Shown one piece after another: positions 43,419 to 51,414 of a stretch of DNA of 64,000 nt (within the stretch, counting starts at the first letter, position 1; the number at the start of each line of letters is the position of its first letter). Source of the DNA: Plantibacter sp. PA-3-X8 (lineage in GTDB: Bacteria; Actinomycetota; Actinomycetes; Actinomycetales; Microbacteriaceae); NCBI RefSeq assembly GCF_003856975.1, contig NZ_CP033107.1:2356001-2420000 (forward strand), read 5' to 3'. Both the position numbers and the translations under genes were made by a program. The notes below the pieces were generated by a model. It was not told the origin of the DNA. It did not search any database and saw nothing but the letters and a program-made list of their open reading frames with translations.

Positions 43419-44165
43419 TCAGACCGTGTCGTTCCCGCGGTCGCGCTTGAAGACGTCCTGGTCGGCGAGCTTCGAAGCCGCGGCCCGACGCTCCTCCTCG
43501 GTGATGGTGCCCTGCAGCGCCTTCGCCTTCCGGCTGGACTGGATGTAGTGCCAGGTGGTCGGGATGAGGGTGAGGACGACGGCTCCGATGAGGATGACGT
43601 CGATGTAGTTCTGCACGAAGGTGGCGACCGGGGGGATGTATCCGAGCAGGTAGCCGAAGAAGGTGAGCCCGGCGCCCCAGATGAGCGCGCCGATGAGGTT
43701 GTAGAGCGAGTACTTCTTGTAGTTCATGTGGCCGATGCCTGCCGCGACCGGGGCGAAGGTCCGGACGATCGGGACGAAGCGCGCCAGGATGACCGCGAGG
43801 GCGCCGAAGCGCTCGAAGAAGGCGTTCGTCCGCTCGACGTTCTTGATGCTGAAGAGGCCGGACTCCTTGCGTTCGAACACCTTCGGCCCGAGCTTGTGCC
43901 CGATGAGGTATCCGACCTCGCCGCCGAGGAACGCCGAGAACCCGATCGCGAGGCAGACCCACCAGATGTCGATCTCGATGACGCGGGCGGAGCCGAACGC
44001 GAGGAGACCGGTGATGACGAGCAGGGTGTCGCCGGGGAGCAGGAATCCGACGAGGAGGCCGGTCTCGGCGAAGACGATCGCGCAGACCACGACGAGGGCC
44101 CAGGGACCGACGGCCGTGATGATGCCCTCCGGGTCGAGCCAGGGGATGAGGGCGGTGTGGACCAT
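43419..44165 (-). CDS. DedA family membrane protein
   Basis: The 248-residue protein has about five hydrophobic segments and the DedA/SNARE-associated motifs: FAETGLLVGFLLPGDTLL (about 34-51), FLGGEVGYLIGHKLG, and FVPIVRTFAPVAAGIGHMNY (about 128-147) with the conserved Arg. Some DedA proteins recycle undecaprenyl phosphate or transport phospholipids; the substrate here is unknown. AGGAG about seven bases upstream supports the ATG. A Lys/Arg-rich cytoplasmic tail closes the protein. Confidence 0.92.
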   Translation of the reverse strand: MVHTALIPWLDPEGIITAVGPWALVVVCAIVFAETGLLVGFLLPGDTLLVITGLLAFGSARVIEIDIWWVCLAIGFSAFLGGEVGYLIGHKLGPKVFERKESGLFSIKNVERTNAFFERFGALAVILARFVPIVRTFAPVAAGIGHMNYKKYSLYNLIGALIWGAGLTFFGYLLGYIPPVATFVQNYIDVILIGAVVLTLIPTTWHYIQSSRKAKALQGTITEEERRAAASKLADQDVFKRDRGNDTV

Positions 44166-44217
44166 GCGGAGCTCCTGCTGTAGGGGGAGGGATGGAACGG
44201 CGTACGACGATGTCGCG

Positions 44218-44299
44218 TGCGGGAGAAGGGACTTGAACCCTCACGCTCGAAAGCACAGGAACCTAAATCCTGCGTGTCTGCCAATTCCACCACTCCCGC
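44218..44299 (-). tRNA. tRNA-Leu (TAG)
   Basis: The 82-base minus-strand gene has the acceptor pair GCGGGAG/CTCCCGC, anticodon stem CAGGA/TCCTG with loop TTTAGGT (anticodon TAG), a variable arm (TGCTTTCGAGCG region) expected of class II tRNAs, and the T loop GGTTCAAGTCC. It reads CTA and probably other CTN codons. CCA is not encoded. Confidence 0.95.
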
Positions 44300-44386
44300 G
44301 GCCCGCTCAGTCTACGGGAGCGAGGTCGGGAACGTCCTGAGCTTCGGGGGAGGAACCATGGCCAGCGGAGCCCGGGTCGGCCCGTG

Positions 44387-44392
44387 TATGCT
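44387..44392 (+). promoter_or_regulatory. -10 box TATGCT of the trp leader transcript
   Basis: TATGCT lies seven bases before the ATG of the leader peptide, so transcription should begin at or next to that A. No -35 match is evident. This would make the trp leader a leaderless reading frame. Confidence 0.5.
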
Positions 44393-44399
44393 CGGCTCC

Positions 44400-44441
44400 A
44401 TGCGAACGACGTGTGCAACGAGCTGGTGGCCCGCCTCCTAG
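44400..44441 (+). CDS. trpL: Tryptophan leader peptide (MRTTCATSWWPAS)
   Basis: A 13-codon frame with two adjacent Trp codons (TGG TGG at 44424-44429) ends in TAG at 44439-44441. It lies about 100 bases before the anthranilate synthase gene and just before alternating self-complementary segments. Stalling at the Trp codons when charged tRNA-Trp is scarce would cover segment 1. There is no Shine-Dalgarno, but a -10 box is correctly placed for a leaderless start. Too short to be found by ordinary gene calling. Confidence 0.85.
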   Translation: MRTTCATSWWPAS

Positions 44442-44493
44442 GCGGACCGCGCACGTGCACACACGACGACTCGACCGCCTGACAGGGCGGTCG
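44431..44493 (+). promoter_or_regulatory. trp attenuator (segments 1-4)
   Basis: Four segments alternate: CCGCC (44431-44435), AGGCGG (44440-44445), CCGCCT (44475-44480) and GGCGGTC (44486-44492). Pairing 1:2 plus 3:4 gives a terminator (CGACCGCC with GGCGGTCG, followed by TTCTCGTT); pairing 2:3 gives the antiterminator. The Trp codons lie directly before segment 1, the classic arrangement for ribosome-mediated attenuation. Confidence 0.8.
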
Positions 44494-44542
44494 TTCTCGT
44501 TCGGAGGCCCTGTCGGATCGGTCCCAGCCTGAGGACACCACC

Positions 44543-46456
44543 ATGACCACCCTGCTCCACCGCGTGCTGCACGCCGGCCCCGACTTCCCGTTCGCGGTGC
44601 TCCGCCGACACGGCAGCGACACCGTCGACCTCTACACGGGCGACGTCGTCGACGTCGAGTCGCTCGCCGACATCCCGCTCGGATCCGCCGGCGACGACCA
44701 CCAGCCCGAGGTCCTCACCCTCGTGCCCTATCGCCAGGTGCGCGAGCGCGGCTTCGCGGCGATGGACGACGGCGCTCCGCTGCGCTGCCTCGTGGTGAGC
44801 GAGCGTGAGACGGTGACGCTCGACGAGGTGCTCGACCGACTCCCCGCCGACGCGGTCCCCCTGGTCGACGGCGGGTTCGACGTCTCCGACGAGGACTACG
44901 CGTCGATCGTGCGCCGCGTCATCGAGGATGAGATCGGACGCGGCGAGGGCGCCAACTTCGTCATCCGCCGCGAGTTCACCGCGACGACCGAGGTGCCGGC
45001 CGAGCGCGCCGTCCTCGCGTGGTTGCGCGCGCTCCTGTCGGGGGAGACCGGCGCCTACTGGACCTTCGCCGTGCACACGCCGGGCGTCTCGATGGCCGGT
45101 GCGACGCCCGAGCGCCACGTCGCGGTCGCCCGCGACGCGTCGACCGGTGAACGCACCGTCACCATGAACCCCATCAGCGGCACCTTCCGCCACCCGCGCT
45201 CCGGCGCGACCGGCGACGACTTCCGCGCGTTCCTCGGCGACGTCAAGGAGACGGAGGAGCTCTTCATGGTCGTCGACGAGGAGATGAAGATGATGAGCCG
45301 GGTGTGCGCCTCCGGTGGACGCATCCTCGGCCCCTACGTCAAGCAGATGTCGCGCCTCACCCACACCGAGTACCTGCTCGCCGGGACGAGCGAACTCGAC
45401 GTCCGCGAGGTCCTGCGGTTGACGATGTTCGCACCGACGGTCACCGGCTCGCCCATGCAGAACGCGTGCTCGGTCATCGCCCGCCACGAGCGGAACGCGC
45501 GCGGCTACTACTCCGGCGTGCTCGCGCTGTTCACCCCGGTGGGCGACGGCGACTACGAACTCGACGCACCGATCCTCATCCGCACCGCCTACGTCGACGA
45601 CGCCGGTCTCGTCCGCGTTCCTGCCGGTGCGACGCTCGTCCGTCACTCGGATCCCGAGTCGGAGGTCGCCGAGACGGCCGCGAAGGCGGCCGGCGTGTTG
45701 ACCGCGCTCGGCGTCATGGCACCCGCCGAACTCGGCCCGACCGTCGACCTCGCGGCGGAACCCGGAGTGCAGGACGCGCTCCGAGCGCGGAACGAGCGGT
45801 TGGCGTCCTTCTGGTTGCAGCCGCAGCACCCGGCGCCCGTCGGTGCACTCTCAGGCCGTACCGCGGTCATCGTCGACGCCGAGGACGAGTTCACCGCGAT
45901 GCTCGCCCACCAGCTGCGCCACTTCGGGATGACCGTCAGCGTGGAGCACTGGTCGGCGGTGACTGACGCACTCGTGGACGTCGACCTCCTCGTCGCCGGT
46001 CCGGGTCCAGGCGACCCGCTCGACCTCGCCGACCCCCGGGTCCGCCGGATGCACGAGATCGTATCCGCGCGTCTCGCCGCCGGAGCGCCGCTGCTCGCCG
46101 TCTGCCTGAGCCATCAGGTGCTGGCGATCCAGCTCGGGCTGCCGATCGAACGCCTCGACGCGCCACGACAGGGGCTGCAGCTCGACCTCGACCTCTTCGG
46201 TGAGCAGTCGCTGATCGGGTTCTACAACACCTTCACCGCACGGCTGGCGGGTGAGGCTCCGGTCGGTGGGGTCGAGATCGCCGCCGATGCGGCGTCCGGC
46301 GACGTGTTCGCGATGCGTGGTCGTGGGTTCGCGTCGGTCCAGGGGCACCTCGAGTCGGTGCTGTCGCGCGACGGGCTCCGGACCCTCGGCTCGCTCGCGG
46401 GCCACGCGCTCGCGGGGGTCGCATCAGGGCGATCGGCTGCCGCCGTCGGCTCCTGA
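44543..46456 (+). CDS. Fused anthranilate synthase (component I + glutaminase), PhzE-type
   Basis: The 637-residue protein joins a chorismate-utilising domain (MNPISGTFRHPRSGATGDD, VDEEMKMMSRVCASGG, and TVTGSPMQNACSVIARHE) to a class I glutamine amidotransferase (VAGPGPGDPLDL, the nucleophile in AVCLSHQVLA near 521, and VQGHLESVL with the triad His and Glu). The fusion resembles PhzE and actinobacterial TrpEG. The trp attenuator upstream argues that it serves tryptophan synthesis, producing anthranilate from chorismate and glutamine. It appears to be monocistronic; no other trp or phenazine gene is in the window. The ATG follows GAGG by about nine bases. Confidence 0.9.
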   Translation: MTTLLHRVLHAGPDFPFAVLRRHGSDTVDLYTGDVVDVESLADIPLGSAGDDHQPEVLTLVPYRQVRERGFAAMDDGAPLRCLVVSERETVTLDEVLDRLPADAVPLVDGGFDVSDEDYASIVRRVIEDEIGRGEGANFVIRREFTATTEVPAERAVLAWLRALLSGETGAYWTFAVHTPGVSMAGATPERHVAVARDASTGERTVTMNPISGTFRHPRSGATGDDFRAFLGDVKETEELFMVVDEEMKMMSRVCASGGRILGPYVKQMSRLTHTEYLLAGTSELDVREVLRLTMFAPTVTGSPMQNACSVIARHERNARGYYSGVLALFTPVGDGDYELDAPILIRTAYVDDAGLVRVPAGATLVRHSDPESEVAETAAKAAGVLTALGVMAPAELGPTVDLAAEPGVQDALRARNERLASFWLQPQHPAPVGALSGRTAVIVDAEDEFTAMLAHQLRHFGMTVSVEHWSAVTDALVDVDLLVAGPGPGDPLDLADPRVRRMHEIVSARLAAGAPLLAVCLSHQVLAIQLGLPIERLDAPRQGLQLDLDLFGEQSLIGFYNTFTARLAGEAPVGGVEIAADAASGDVFAMRGRGFASVQGHLESVLSRDGLRTLGSLAGHALAGVASGRSAAAVGS

Positions 46457-46524
46457 GCGTCAGGCACTGCCTTGGTGGTCGGTGTTGCCGATCGCCCAGG
46501 CGACGGGCCGGGCTGAGCAGTCGG

Positions 46525-47268
46525 TCAGGCGTCCGCCTGGTCGAGCGTCGTGAACGGCGTGACGTCGGCCAGCTGCGGCCCGAGACCGATGTCGATGAGG
46601 CGGACGTCGCCGGCGTAGGCCGAGCCGGGCGGGATGAGGAGCCCGGCCTTCACCGCGCCGAAGGTGACCGTGACCTCCGCCGGGAGGACGGCACCCTCGG
46701 GGACGCTTCCCTCGTCGGGGTCGATGCCGCTCGGGACGTCCACGGCGACGACCGTCGGTCCGCCGGAGTTCTGCACGACTGGGAGGACCGCCTCGACGAT
46801 CGCCTTCGGCGCACCGCGCAGGGTGGGGTTCCGGCTTGCCCCGATGCCGAACACGGCATCGACGACGATCGCGGCGCCCTTGGCCTCGTCGGCGGTGTCG
46901 TCCGGTTCGGCGGGGGAGTTCATGAGGAAGCGGACACCGGCCTCGACCGCCGCGGCGTAGCCCGCCTCGTGGGCGTGGTCACCCGTCCTGGCCACGACGA
47001 GGTCGAGCGGGACGTCGTCCGGACCGGTCGTGCCGGCGAGCTCCGCCGCCGCGAAGAGGGCATCACCGCCGTTGTCGCCTGAGCCGACGAGCAGCAGGAT
47101 CTTCCAGACGTCGGGTGCCTCGCCCTCGAGGCCCTCAGCGCGATCGGCGAGGACCGTCCGCAGTTCTTCGGCGAGTCCGTGGGCGGCTCGCGCCATGAGT
47201 GGTTCCCCTGCGTCCAAGAGTGGTGCCTCTGCGGCTCGGACCTGGTCTGCGGTGTAGCCGTTGATCAT
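46525..47268 (-). CDS. nnrE: NAD(P)H-hydrate epimerase (YjeF_N domain)
   Basis: NnrE epimerises damaged NAD(P)HX so that it can be repaired. The 247-residue protein is a stand-alone YjeF N-terminal domain: INGYTADQVRAAE at the start, LVGSGDNGGDALFAA (about 58-72), VVDAVFGIGA with the catalytic Asp, and AVDVPSGIDPDEG. The C-terminal dehydratase (NnrD) domain found in the bifunctional enzyme is absent and not adjacent. The ATG at 47268 matches the family N-terminus and has GGAAGAG upstream; an in-frame start 23 codons earlier is less likely. Confidence 0.9.
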   Translation of the reverse strand: MINGYTADQVRAAEAPLLDAGEPLMARAAHGLAEELRTVLADRAEGLEGEAPDVWKILLLVGSGDNGGDALFAAAELAGTTGPDDVPLDLVVARTGDHAHEAGYAAAVEAGVRFLMNSPAEPDDTADEAKGAAIVVDAVFGIGASRNPTLRGAPKAIVEAVLPVVQNSGGPTVVAVDVPSGIDPDEGSVPEGAVLPAEVTVTFGAVKAGLLIPPGSAYAGDVRLIDIGLGPQLADVTPFTTLDQADA

Positions 47269-47363
47269 GGCGCCCACTCTTCCGGCTCGGGTCGACCGCC
47301 GCAAGCGGTTGCGGCGCGGGACCAGCACCGGAATCACCTCTGGATCCTGGCGTGCGCCGGGGC

Positions 47364-47369
47364 TACCAT
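47364..47369 (+). promoter_or_regulatory. -10 box TACCAT for the DUF2277 gene
   Basis: TACCAT lies six bases before the ATG at 47376, with no Shine-Dalgarno, suggesting leaderless transcription. Confidence 0.45.
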
Positions 47370-47375
47370 GCCTGC

Positions 47376-47648
47376 ATGTGCCGGAACATCCACACCCTCC
47401 ACAATTTCGAGCCGGCGGCGACCGACGACGAGGTCGGGGCCGCGGCGCTCCAGTACGTGCGGAAGATCAGCGGGTCGACGAAGCCGTCCCAGGCGAACGC
47501 TGAGGCGTTCGATCGAGCGGTCGCGGAGATCGCCCACATCACCCGCCATCTGCTCGAAGACCTCGTGACGACCGCCCCGCCGAAGGATCGCGAGGTCGAG
47601 GCGCAGAAGGCGAAGGAGCGTTCGGCGAAGCGGTTCGCGACAGCTTGA
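47376..47648 (+). CDS. DUF2277 family small protein
   Basis: The 90-residue protein starts MCRNIHTLHNFEPAATDDEV, the hallmark of DUF2277, followed by AALQYVRKISGSTKPSQAN and a helix (FDRAVAEIAHITRHLLEDLV). The N-terminal Met-Cys and two His may bind metal or be modified, but the function is unknown. The last ~25 residues are charged (KDREVEAQKAKERSAKR). The start at 47376 matches the family rather than the longer upstream frame. Confidence 0.9.
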   Translation: MCRNIHTLHNFEPAATDDEVGAAALQYVRKISGSTKPSQANAEAFDRAVAEIAHITRHLLEDLVTTAPPKDREVEAQKAKERSAKRFATA

Positions 47649-47687
47649 GCGCGGCGGGTTGAGCGCGACCGCCGGTTCCACACCTGG

Positions 47688-48080
47688 TCAGGCGAGTTCG
47701 AGTCGGATGTCCGGGTGGCCGGCGAAGACCTCGAGGAGCAGGTCGAAGTAGGTCTTGCCGCGGCCGGCGTCGAGGTCGTCGAGCTGCGCGGTGATCCGAG
47801 CCGTGTCGAACGGTGTGCCCCGCTCGAGCTTCTCCTGTAACCAGGCGCGGGTGGCCGTGACGCCGAGTGCGGCGCGGCTCGCGTCGTGCTCCGTCCAGAC
47901 GAAGTGCACGTCGTCGAGATCGCGGAGCGAGCCGATCCCGCCGTAGAGGACGTCGTCGAGGGCGTCGAGGCTCGGGCCGAGATCCCAGTCCTCGTCCTGC
48001 ATCACCAGCTCGTTCATCACCGCGTAGAACGAGAAGATGTCGTGGATGCGGGAGCCGTCGATGCGGAAGGTGGTCGGCAC
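47688..48080 (-). CDS. Barstar-like (ribonuclease inhibitor family) protein
   Basis: The 130-residue protein has the barstar fold pattern: FRIDGSRIHDIFSFYAVMNE at the N-terminus, WDLGPSLDALDDVLYGGIG in the inhibitory helix-loop region (barstar form GxNLDALxDxL) and a C-terminal FDLLLEVFAGHPDIRLEL. Barstar inhibits the secreted RNase barnase. No barnase-like gene is in the window, so it may be an orphan immunity protein. The GTG at 48080 has a TAGGCT -10 box eight bases upstream and no Shine-Dalgarno. Confidence 0.82.
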   Translation of the reverse strand: MPTTFRIDGSRIHDIFSFYAVMNELVMQDEDWDLGPSLDALDDVLYGGIGSLRDLDDVHFVWTEHDASRAALGVTATRAWLQEKLERGTPFDTARITAQLDDLDAGRGKTYFDLLLEVFAGHPDIRLELA

Positions 48081-48088
48081 GGTCCCCG

Positions 48089-48094
48089 AGCCTA
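48089..48094 (-). promoter_or_regulatory. -10 box TAGGCT for the barstar-like gene
   Basis: On the minus strand TAGGCT is followed by eight bases and the GTG start at 48080. Confidence 0.4.
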
Positions 48095-48175
48095 GTGACC
48101 GGTCGGTGACGCGTCGAGCGGGGGTGCTGTGGATAACTTCTGCGGGGTGTGGCCGGTGTTCGTCAGGATGGCGGC

Positions 48176-49405
48176 ATGGGGACAGCGGCGGAGATCATCA
48201 CGGCGCGCGTGCGCGATCGGGTGCGTGAGGAGTTCGGGGAGCCGGGTCGGCGTGGGGGAGCGGGGCGGATCGCCCGCGAGGAGGTGCGTCGCTACAACGA
48301 GCGGGCGTTGAACGACACGACGCCGCTCATCGACGATGAGCACGGGATGACGAGCGAGGTGCTCGCCGCGGTGACGGGGTTCGGCGCGATCCAGCCGCTG
48401 CTCGACGATCCGAGTGTCGAGGAGATCTGGATCAACGAGCCGACCAAGGTGTTCGTCGCCCGCGGCGGGGTGTCAGAGCTGACGGACGTGGTCCTCGGCG
48501 AGGGCGACGTCCGCGATCTCGTGGAGCGGATGCTGCGCGCCACTGGACGACGGGTGGATCTCGCGAACCCGTTCGTCGACGCCTCGCTTCCGGACGGCTC
48601 GCGGTTGCACGTCGTCATCCCCGACGTCACGCGTCGGCACATGTCCATCAACGTCCGCAAGTTCTCCGCACGGATCCGTGATCTCGGTCAGCTGGTGGCC
48701 GCAGGGTCGATCAGCTATCAGGCCGCCGAGTTCCTGCGCGCGAGCATGACCGCGGGGGCGAACCTGCTCGTGTCGGGCGCGACGCAAGCCGGCAAGACCA
48801 CGATGCTCGGCGCCCTCATCGCCTCATTGGACCCGGCCCTCCGCATCGTCACCGTCGAGGAGACCTTCGAGCTCGCGCCAGGCAACCGCGACGTCGTCGC
48901 GATGCAGTGCCGGCAGGCCAGCCTCGAGGGCACGGGAGAGATCACCCTCCGACGGCTCATCAAGGAGGCGCTTCGGATGCGGCCGGACCGCATCGTCGTC
49001 GGCGAGGTCCGGGAGGCGGAGAGCCTCGACCTCCTGATCGCCCTCAACAGCGGATTGCCCGGGCTCTGCAGTATCCACGCGAACTCCGCGCGCGACGCGA
49101 TCGGCAAGCTCTGCACGCTGCCACTGCTGGCTGGCCGGAACATCGACTCGGGGTTCGTGCGCCCGGCCGTCGCATCATGTGTCGACCTCGTCGTGCACTG
49201 CGAGCTCGACCGATCCGGACGCCGACGGGTGGCGGAGATCATCGCGGTCGGCGGGAGAGGGGAGTCCCACACGATCGAGGCCTCCACCCTCTTCGAGCAG
49301 CGAGACGGAGAGCTCCGCGCCACCGGTCGCTTCCCGTTGAACGACGCCAAGTACCGTGCGGCCGGGATCTCGCTCGCCTCGATCCTCGCCGTCGGCGAGC
49401 GATGA
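48176..49405 (+). CDS. tadA: TadA/CpaF-type secretion ATPase
   Basis: TadA powers assembly of Flp-type pili. The 409-residue ATPase has an N-terminal helical region, the conserved FGAIQPLLDDPSVEEIWIN (about 65-83), Walker A SGATQAGKTTML (about 201-212), an Asp box VTVEETFEL, Walker B-like MRPDRIVVGEVREAE and a His box LPGLCSIHANS. Compared with CpaF the Walker A reads GATQAGKT instead of GGTGSGKT. It opens a tightly packed seven-gene locus in which the first two junctions overlap by four bases. The ATG at 48176 is chosen as the closest to the family start. Confidence 0.92.
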   Translation: MGTAAEIITARVRDRVREEFGEPGRRGGAGRIAREEVRRYNERALNDTTPLIDDEHGMTSEVLAAVTGFGAIQPLLDDPSVEEIWINEPTKVFVARGGVSELTDVVLGEGDVRDLVERMLRATGRRVDLANPFVDASLPDGSRLHVVIPDVTRRHMSINVRKFSARIRDLGQLVAAGSISYQAAEFLRASMTAGANLLVSGATQAGKTTMLGALIASLDPALRIVTVEETFELAPGNRDVVAMQCRQASLEGTGEITLRRLIKEALRMRPDRIVVGEVREAESLDLLIALNSGLPGLCSIHANSARDAIGKLCTLPLLAGRNIDSGFVRPAVASCVDLVVHCELDRSGRRRVAEIIAVGGRGESHTIEASTLFEQRDGELRATGRFPLNDAKYRAAGISLASILAVGER

Positions 49406-50271
49406 GTCTCGTCGTCGGAGCGGTCCTCGCCGCAGGCCTCCTCCTCACCGTCGCACCCTGGTGGTGGCCGGACCCGGAGCCGCTGCGCGACACCCTGGAG
49501 CGGTGGAGGCCGGTCGCTGCGCTCCGTGAACTCCTGATCCTGGCCGGTCTGCCCGGTCGGTACTGGGCGGCCGCCATCGTGGTCTCCGTCCTCGCCGGTT
49601 TCGTCTCCGGCGCGGTGGTCCAGGCGCTCTGCCGTGTCCTGCCGTTGAGCGCCGTCGTCGCCGTCGCCGGTCTCATCGCCCCGGTGATCGTGCTCCGAGC
49701 CCGTGCCACCTCTCGACGTCGCCTGCAGCGGGGACTGTGGCCGGATGTCGTGGACCACCTGTTGTCCGCGATCCGGTCAGGGCTCTCGCTCCCGGATGCG
49801 GTGGCCGCGCTCGACACCGTCGGACCCGCACCGCTCCGCCCGGCGTTCGCCGCGTTCAGCGCCGACTACCGTGCTGCCGGCCGCTTCGCCGACGGCATCG
49901 ACGACCTGAAGACCGCGCTCGCCGACCCGGTCGCCGACCGCATCCTCGAGACGGTGCGCATGGCCCGCGACGTGGGAGGCACGGAACTGCCGGCGGTGCT
50001 CCGAGCGCTGTCCGCGGGGCTCCGTGAGGAGTCGGCCATCCGAGCCGAGGCCGAGGCGCGACAGTCCTGGGTGGTGAACGCCGCCAGGCTGGGCGTCGCG
50101 GCACCCTGGGCGATCCTCCTGCTCCTGTCGTCCCGGCCGGAGGCCTCGGCCGCCTACAACTCCCGGGAGGGGGCGGTCCTGATCATCGCCGGCGTCGTGG
50201 TCTCCGCTCTCGCCTACCAGGCGATGCTCCGTGTCGGACGCCTCCAGCCCGAACGACGGTGGTTCCGGTGA
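49402..50271 (+). CDS. tadB: TadB-like pilus inner-membrane platform protein
   Basis: The 289-residue protein has a T2SF (GspF-like) domain: WPDVVDHLLSAIRSGLSLPD (about 113-132), DGIDDLKTALADPVADRI, and DVGGTELPAVLRALSAGLR, flanked by two N-terminal and two C-terminal hydrophobic segments. TadB and TadC form the membrane platform on which TadA acts. The ATG overlaps the tadA stop (ATGA), and the stop overlaps the tadC GTG. Confidence 0.9.
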   Translation: MSLVVGAVLAAGLLLTVAPWWWPDPEPLRDTLERWRPVAALRELLILAGLPGRYWAAAIVVSVLAGFVSGAVVQALCRVLPLSAVVAVAGLIAPVIVLRARATSRRRLQRGLWPDVVDHLLSAIRSGLSLPDAVAALDTVGPAPLRPAFAAFSADYRAAGRFADGIDDLKTALADPVADRILETVRMARDVGGTELPAVLRALSAGLREESAIRAEAEARQSWVVNAARLGVAAPWAILLLLSSRPEASAAYNSREGAVLIIAGVVVSALAYQAMLRVGRLQPERRWFR

Positions 50272-51206
50272 GTGCAGACGGAGCGTGGGCCGTCAGCCTC
50301 GGAGCGATCCTCGGGGTCGGCCTTTGGGCGCTCGCGATGCTCCTGCCGGCACTCGGACGACCGCGGCTCGCGGACCGCATCGCCCCCTATGTCGCCGACC
50401 TCTCCAGCGACGCCCGCTCACAAGCCGCGCGCCGCTCGACCGACCCGCTACCGGTCCTCGGGACCCTGCTGGTCCCGGTCCTCCGCGCCGTTCGATGGTC
50501 GCTCGGCCTGGTCGGCGCCGATCAGGAACTCGTCATCCGTCGATTGGGTCAAGCCGGGGGACCGACGCTGGAGCGGTACCGACTGCTGCAACTCCTCTGG
50601 GGGCTCGGCGGCTTCGCGGTCGCCGCGGCGCTCGCCGTGTTCTCCTTCAGCAACGGTCGGCTCCCGCTCCCGTTCGCAGCACCGCTTCCCGCGGTCGGGG
50701 CGGTGGCCGGGATCGTCCTCCGCGACCAGCTGCTGGCGCTCGCCGCCAGTCGCCGCCTCGCGCGGATCGAAGAGGAGCTGCCGACGGTGCTCGAGTTCCT
50801 CAGTCTGAGTCTCGCGGCGGGCGAAGCGATCACGGACGCTATGGACCGCGTGGCGCGCATCGGGTCCAGCGGGGAGCTCGGCAGGGAGTTCCGCCGGGTG
50901 ATGGCGGACGTCTCCACCGGTATCCCGTTCGCCGCCGCACTCCGGCAGTTCGAGGCACGACTCGCGATGCCGATGCTGTCGCGATGCGTCGACCAGATCC
51001 TCGGTGCGCTCGAACGCGGCACACCGGTCGCTGCCGTGCTCCTCGACCACGCACACGACGGACGCGACACCGCCAAGCGCCGTCTCCTCGAATCCGCCGG
51101 GAAGAAGGAGGTCGCGATGCTCGTGCCCCTCGTCTTCCTGATCCTGCCACTGTCCATCATCATCGCCGTGTTCCCCGGGGTATTCGTGCTCCGGACCGGC
51201 TTCTGA
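50268..51206 (+). CDS. tadC: TadC-like pilus inner-membrane platform protein
   Basis: The 312-residue T2SF protein has EEELPTVLEFLSLSLAAGEA and GTPVAAVLLDHAHDGRDTAK as the two GspF half-motifs, and hydrophobic segments near the N-terminus, the middle (about 115-150) and the C-terminus (VPLVFLILPLSIIIAVFPGV). The GTG at 50268 overlaps the tadB stop (GTGA); another GTG three codons upstream is also in frame. It forms a pair with TadB. Confidence 0.9.
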   Translation: MSADGAWAVSLGAILGVGLWALAMLLPALGRPRLADRIAPYVADLSSDARSQAARRSTDPLPVLGTLLVPVLRAVRWSLGLVGADQELVIRRLGQAGGPTLERYRLLQLLWGLGGFAVAAALAVFSFSNGRLPLPFAAPLPAVGAVAGIVLRDQLLALAASRRLARIEEELPTVLEFLSLSLAAGEAITDAMDRVARIGSSGELGREFRRVMADVSTGIPFAAALRQFEARLAMPMLSRCVDQILGALERGTPVAAVLLDHAHDGRDTAKRRLLESAGKKEVAMLVPLVFLILPLSIIIAVFPGVFVLRTGF

Positions 51207-51219
51207 CGAAAGGTTCCAC

Positions 51220-51414
51220 ATGTCCTCCCCCTCCTTCCTCGACCGCACGCTCAACCGGAGTCGTTCCCTCTTCACCGAGGAGCGCGGCGACGTCCCCGGC
51301 TGGGTCCTCATCACGCTCATGACGGCCGGGCTCGTCCTCCTCATCTGGGGTGTCGCCGGCCCGGCGCTCACGCAGGTGTTCGAACAGGCCATCGACCGTG
51401 TCTCCGGCATCTGA
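51220..51414 (+). CDS. Small pilin-like protein of the Tad locus
   Basis: The 64-residue protein has a charged N-terminus ending in EERGD and one hydrophobic segment (WVLITLMTAGLVLLIWGVAG, about 28-47), the size and position of a Flp-type major pilin. A class IV prepilin site would be at RG-D, but the Glu at mature position 5 and the following Tyr are missing (DVPGWVL). AAAGG precedes the ATG by about seven bases. By position it is the likely major pilin or a structural substitute. Confidence 0.78.
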   Translation: MSSPSFLDRTLNRSRSLFTEERGDVPGWVLITLMTAGLVLLIWGVAGPALTQVFEQAIDRVSGI

